Source: Bacteroidales bacterium (GTDB taxonomy: Bacteria; Bacteroidota; Bacteroidia; Bacteroidales; UBA932). Taken from it: 64,000 bases of DNA. Shown one piece after another: positions 60,593-64,000 of the stretch (the first letter of the stretch is position 1; each line of letters begins with the position of its first letter). Where the stretch lies: contig JAGCVJ010000016.1 in assembly GCA_017962375.1 (NCBI GenBank), positions 1-64,000 on the forward strand, written 5' to 3'. Made by a program: the position numbers and the translations under genes. The notes under the pieces are model-generated. The model saw nothing but the letters and a program-made list of their open reading frames with translations, ran no database searches and had not been told where the DNA came from.

Positions 60593-61576
60593 TTAGTTTC
60601 TCGGGTCTTGTTTAAGTGTAAGGTTTCTTGCGCCCCAAGGAGAATTGCGCAGAAGATCCTGGTTGAATGTAAGGATGTTGCTCTCCACATCGTGGATGCC
60701 GCTGTCTACGCTCTGGCCGTTCTGGTAGAGGTAAACGGCTGCGGCAATTGCGGCAACTATCTCCTCGTCTACGTTAGAAGGATTGGCTGATACGGCAGCG
60801 GCCTTAGGAGCGGCTTTTGCAGCCTTCTCGGCCTCAGCCTTTTTGATGGCTCTCTTTCCGATGGTCCTGAAGCAGAGGTAGAGGATGATCAAGCACAGGA
60901 ACACAACGCTCATGGCAATCATTGCCAGGATGGCGCCGTATGGGTCCTGCTTTTTCATCTTCTCGCTCTTGGTCTCCACTGCCTTTGTGGCGTTGGTCTG
61001 GCCAGGAGTAGGGTGGTCCAGCAGACCGAAACCGCCGTCTTCTCCGATTTCGGAGTCTTCGTGGTTCTTCCTGTAGGACTGCTTGCTCCAGTTCAGAGGC
61101 TCGTGAGTGCCTTTGCCGTCAAGAATTCTTCCGTAAGAACGGTTCTCGGCGATTTCAGCAGGGAGATGTATCTCGTCCAGAAGAGTAACTCCATCAGTTG
61201 CATAGAGATACAGGTCTCTTACACCGTCCAGAGTAAAGTTCATGTGGAACACTCCTGCCGTAGGATTGCCGTCTGCATAAAGCACAAAGTATCTTCTCAA
61301 AGGAATCTGCGTTGCAGGATTTCCCTTGGGAATCATGTACTTTGTAGGATTGGCCTTGTCGTCTGTAATATAGAAGCCCGCAACATCCACCATACCGAAG
61401 GCGGTGTTAAAAAGCTCTATCCATCCGCATCTGTCGCCATGCTCGTCCTCGATTCCGGTTGTGTTGGACGTCTGGACCTCGTTGATCCTTATGTCCACCG
61501 GACTCTGGGCGCGAAGCACGCTGGAAGCGAGCAGCAGAGAAGCCAATGTGAAAATTGATAGTATCTTCTTCATCAT
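60593..61576 (-). CDS. Lamin-tail domain fused to OadG-like subunit
   Basis: 327 residues. A signal peptide (about 1-24), a lamin-tail (LTD) beta domain (about 27-160: IRINEVQTSNTTGIEDEHGDRCGWIELFN, GFYITDD, RRYFVLYADG), one membrane helix (about 215-238: AILAMIAMSVVFLCLIILYLCF) and a Lys/Ala-rich cytoplasmic part ending in GARNLTLKQ. The helix plus tail fit the OadG/delta subunit, which tethers the complex. The fusion puts an LTD outside the membrane. The first Met may be residue 1 or 2. Confidence 0.78.
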   Translation of the reverse strand: MMKKILSIFTLASLLLASSVLRAQSPVDIRINEVQTSNTTGIEDEHGDRCGWIELFNTAFGMVDVAGFYITDDKANPTKYMIPKGNPATQIPLRRYFVLYADGNPTAGVFHMNFTLDGVRDLYLYATDGVTLLDEIHLPAEIAENRSYGRILDGKGTHEPLNWSKQSYRKNHEDSEIGEDGGFGLLDHPTPGQTNATKAVETKSEKMKKQDPYGAILAMIAMSVVFLCLIILYLCFRTIGKRAIKKAEAEKAAKAAPKAAAVSANPSNVDEEIVAAIAAAVYLYQNGQSVDSGIHDVESNILTFNQDLLRNSPWGARNLTLKQDPRN

Positions 61577-61584
61577 CTTCTCTT

Positions 61585-63135
61585 TTACAGTGGCAGGTTA
61601 TCGTGCTTCTTTGCAGGGTTTGTCAATCTCTTGTTCTCGAGCTGATGCAGAGCGCGGATTACTCTGAAACGAGTGTTTCTTGGCTCAATAACATCATCTA
61701 TATAGCCGTACTTGGCTGCATTGTAAGGGTTTGCGAATGCATCCCTGTACTCTTTCTCTTTCTCTGCCTTGAATGCCTCAACATCCTGAGCCTCTTTCAT
61801 TTCCTTTCCGTAGAGGATCTCGATTGCTCCGCTAGGACCCATAATAGCGATCTCGGCGTTAGGCCATGCGTAGTTGATGTCGCCTCTGAGGTGCTTAGAA
61901 CTCATAACGCAGTATGCGCCGCCGTAAGCCTTTCTGAGAACAACTGTAATCTTTGGAACGGTAGCCTCGCCGAATGCGTACAGAAGCTTTGCTCCGTGGA
62001 GGATGATTCCGTTGTATTCCTGCTGGGTTCCAGGGAGGAAGCCAGGCACGTCCTCAAGGGTGAGGATAGGGATGTTGAACGCGTCGCAGAAGCGTACGAA
62101 CCTTGCGCCCTTGCGGCTGGAGTTGGAGTCGAGCACGCCGGCCAGCACTGCAGGCTGGTTGGCAACGATGCCCACTGCAATGCCGTCGAACCTTGCGAAA
62201 CCAACGATAAGGCTCTTTGCGTAATCCTTGTGAACTTCCAGGAACTTTCCGTCATCCACGATGTGCTTGATGACATCGTACATGTTGTATGGCTTGTTTG
62301 GATTGTCGGGAATTATCTCGTTGAGAATATCGTCCATACGGTTGATAGGGTCGTTGGTAGGAACGACAGGGGTCTTCTCCAGATTGTTCTGAGGCAGGTA
62401 TGAAAGCAGATCCTTGATGGTCTGGATACCTATTTCCTCGTTGTCAACTGCAAAGTGGGCTACACCTGACTTGCTGGCGTGAACGCTTGCACCTCCCAGA
62501 GTCTCCTGAGTAACGTCCTCTCCAAGAACGCTCTTTACAACCTTAGGTCCGGTAAGGAACATGTAGCTGCCCTTGGACATGATGTTGAAGTCGGTCAGTG
62601 CAGGGGAATAAACCGCGCCGCCTGCGCAAGGACCGAAAATAGCGGAAATCTGAGGAATTACGCCGCTGGCAAGAATATTCCTCTGGAAAATGTCGGTATA
62701 GCCTGCAAGAGCGTTAACGCCTTCCTGGATACGTGCTCCGCCGGAGTCGTTGATTCCGATTACAGGAGCGCCTACCTTCATGGCGATGTCCATCACCTTG
62801 CAAATCTTCTGGGCGAAAGTCTCGCTGAGAGAACCTCCCAAAACGGTGAAATCCTGGGCGAAAACATAAACCAGCCTGCCTCCGATTGTGCCGTAGCCGG
62901 TTACAACGCCATCGCCGAGAACATGGTTCTTCTCCATTCCGAAGTTGGTGCAGCGGTGGGTTACGAACATGTCAAACTCCTCGAAGCTGCCCTCGTCGAG
63001 CAACATCATGAGTCTCTCTCTTGCTGTGAATTTTCCTTTTTCGTGCTGGGAGTCGATCCTCTTCTGGCCGCCGCCCATGCGCGCTTTTTCCCTAAGGGAT
63101 ATCAACGCCTTTACTTCTTCGAGCTGCTTACTCAT
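61585..63135 (-). CDS. Methylmalonyl-CoA decarboxylase alpha subunit (carboxyltransferase)
   Basis: 516 residues, a two-domain carboxyltransferase of the propionyl-CoA-carboxylase beta type: [52 protein letters not shown], and [20 protein letters not shown] with the acyl-CoA oxyanion Gly-Gly. It moves the carboxyl from (S)-methylmalonyl-CoA to biotin, giving propionyl-CoA. With the beta, biotin and OadG genes it makes the sodium pump of the succinate-propionate pathway. Propionyl-CoA carboxylase would need a biotin carboxylase, which is absent here. Confidence 0.9.
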   Translation of the reverse strand: MSKQLEEVKALISLREKARMGGGQKRIDSQHEKGKFTARERLMMLLDEGSFEEFDMFVTHRCTNFGMEKNHVLGDGVVTGYGTIGGRLVYVFAQDFTVLGGSLSETFAQKICKVMDIAMKVGAPVIGINDSGGARIQEGVNALAGYTDIFQRNILASGVIPQISAIFGPCAGGAVYSPALTDFNIMSKGSYMFLTGPKVVKSVLGEDVTQETLGGASVHASKSGVAHFAVDNEEIGIQTIKDLLSYLPQNNLEKTPVVPTNDPINRMDDILNEIIPDNPNKPYNMYDVIKHIVDDGKFLEVHKDYAKSLIVGFARFDGIAVGIVANQPAVLAGVLDSNSSRKGARFVRFCDAFNIPILTLEDVPGFLPGTQQEYNGIILHGAKLLYAFGEATVPKITVVLRKAYGGAYCVMSSKHLRGDINYAWPNAEIAIMGPSGAIEILYGKEMKEAQDVEAFKAEKEKEYRDAFANPYNAAKYGYIDDVIEPRNTRFRVIRALHQLENKRLTNPAKKHDNLPL

Positions 63136-63153
63136 AACGATATCTCTTTTTTA

Positions 63154-63567
63154 TTATTTCTTGTTAGGGTCTTCGCAGATCTCAGTAAGCACGCCGTGAG
63201 TTGATTTTGGATGGAGGAATGCTATATTCAGACCCTCTGCGCCCTTTCTCGGAGCCTTGTCGATGAGTCTTACGCCCTTGCCCTCAAGTTCTGTAAGGCA
63301 AGTCTGGACTGAAGGAGTTGAGAAAGCCACATGGTGAACACCCTCTCCTCTTTTCTCGATGAACTTGGCGATAGTTCCCTCAGGATCAGTGCTCTCCAAA
63401 AGCTCGAGTTTTGTCTGTCCAATCTTGAAGAAAGCGGTCTTTACCTTCTGGTCCTTTACTTCCTCAATTGAGTAGCATTTCAGGCCAAGCATTTCTTCGT
63501 AATAAGGAATAGCCTCTTCCAAAGACTTAACGGCGATTCCAAGATGTTCAATATGAGTTAATTCCAT
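63154..63567 (-). CDS. mce: Methylmalonyl-CoA epimerase
   Basis: 137 residues of the VOC fold: THIEHLGIAVKSLEEAIPYYEEMLGL, KLELLESTDPEGTIAKFIEKRGEGVHHVAF, and HGVLTEICE. His7, Glu50-region and the second HHVAF histidine form the metal site. It interconverts (R)- and (S)-methylmalonyl-CoA, linking the mutase to the decarboxylase in the same operon, whose first gene it is. Confidence 0.93.
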   Translation of the reverse strand: MELTHIEHLGIAVKSLEEAIPYYEEMLGLKCYSIEEVKDQKVKTAFFKIGQTKLELLESTDPEGTIAKFIEKRGEGVHHVAFSTPSVQTCLTELEGKGVRLIDKAPRKGAEGLNIAFLHPKSTHGVLTEICEDPNKK

Positions 63568-63599
63568 AGTATTATTAATTTTATGTTCATATATTCCTT

Positions 63600-63627
63600 A
63601 AAAAGAATAAAGCCCGCATGGGGCTTT
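63600..63627 (-). terminator. Rho-independent terminator after the YebC-family gene
   Basis: AAAGCCC (63609-63615) pairs with GGGCTTT (63621-63627) across a 5-base loop. On the minus strand it is followed by ATTCTTTTT. It separates the YebC gene from mce. Confidence 0.75.
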
Positions 63628-63643
63628 ACCGGGTCTATTTTCC

Positions 63644-64000
63644 CTATTCCGACAGGTCCAGTGTATGATATACGTTCTGAACGTCGTCGTCGTTTTCTAT
63701 CTTCTCAATCAGCTTCTCGTTTTCCAGGCGCTGTTCTTCCGGAAGCTTCTTCAAGTCCACGGTAGGTATCCTCTCGAATCCTCCGCTGACGATTGTATAT
63801 CCTTTTTCCTCGATGTACTTCTGGATATCGCCGAACGACTTGTAGGCTCCGTAGATTACAACCGTCTTGTTCCCGTCATCGTCCTCCTCGCTGAAGACTT
63901 CGTCCGCGCCATAGTCTATAAGCTCGAGTTCCAGTTCATCCAAGTCTATAGGGTCTTTCTCGCTCTTGATCTTGAACACGCACTTGTGCTCGAACATGAA
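63644..64000 (-). CDS. YebC/PmpR-family protein, C-terminal part
   Basis: The frame is open at the right edge; about 119 residues of the C-terminal part are present. Motifs: DLDELELELIDYGADEVFSEEDD, FERIPTVDLKKL and IENDDDVQNVYHTLDL, the family's acidic end. YebC proteins bind DNA and, in recent work, help ribosomes at polyproline stretches. The Met near the edge is internal, not the start. Confidence 0.9.
   Translation of the reverse strand, partial: FMFEHKCVFKIKSEKDPIDLDELELELIDYGADEVFSEEDDDGNKTVVIYGAYKSFGDIQKYIEEKGYTIVSGGFERIPTVDLKKLPEEQRLENEKLIEKIENDDDVQNVYHTLDLSE

Noticed and set aside
1-64000. CRISPR array, tRNA or rRNA genes, prophage
   Set aside because: No regularly spaced direct repeats, tRNA-like cloverleaf ends, rRNA-like blocks or phage structural genes were seen on either strand; the only RNA gene found is the SRP RNA.

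Overview
The window is a stretch of a Bacteroidales (Bacteroidetes) chromosome. The evidence is the repeated promoter box TAnnTTTG upstream of genes, lipoboxes of Bacteroidetes type, a six-domain ribosomal protein S1, type B L31, the sodium-pumping methylmalonyl-CoA decarboxylase set (succinate-to-propionate route) and C10 and S41 proteases typical of gut and oral Bacteroidales. The family within the order cannot be fixed from the sequence alone. Most of the window has core-genome base composition; the first 5.2 kb and about 8.5-10.6 kb are visibly richer in A+T and look accessory.

Layout. 1-295: 5' end of an IS3-family element. 661-3039: a C10 (streptopain-like) protease lipoprotein and a small lipoprotein in one unit. 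3393-4943: an orphan TIGR04141/DUF6119 protein, a sporadically distributed family. 4985-5163: a 180-bp element with IS-like inverted ends. 5207-10259 (minus): a four-gene envelope operon with a Cys-rich lipoprotein, a TonB-C-like secreted protein, a Big2 lipoprotein and an O-antigen-ligase-like membrane protein.

10647-23830 (plus): a 13-kb run of twelve tightly packed genes centred on peptidoglycan amino-sugar salvage: BadF/BadG sugar kinase, MurQ etherase, RecR, sodium/solute symporter, CorA, ROK kinase, S9 peptidase, two MFS permeases, a UPF0309 SIS protein, an exported NagZ-like GH3 and a creatininase-family hydrolase. A perfect 18-bp palindrome lies in the promoter in front of it.

23837-45358: a RICIN-domain protein, a phosphoesterase, rpsA-RNase Z-S41 protease, a hydrolase and mnmA, the SRP RNA gene (ffs), mltG/cdd divergent pair, MBL hydrolase/rsmI-folB-mtaB, tamB-like, tsaD and a COG2509 flavoprotein. 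45355-55159 (minus): slyD, nhaC, an M14 peptidase, a TIGR02757 protein and a TolC-RND-MFP efflux operon. 55255-64000 (minus): rpmE2, a Bax-inhibitor-1 protein, a DUF1343/NamZ-like protein with glmM, then the methylmalonyl-CoA decarboxylase operon with epimerase, and the 3' half of a YebC-family regulator cut by the window edge.

The most unusual points are the MurNAc-salvage cluster and its promoter palindrome, the orphan TIGR04141 gene in an AT-rich island, the Cys-rich lipoprotein operon, a lamin-tail/OadG fusion, a NamZ-like protein without signal peptide and with an altered key motif next to glmM, and several promoters whose -7 box sits only 4 nt before the start codon, predicting leaderless mRNAs.
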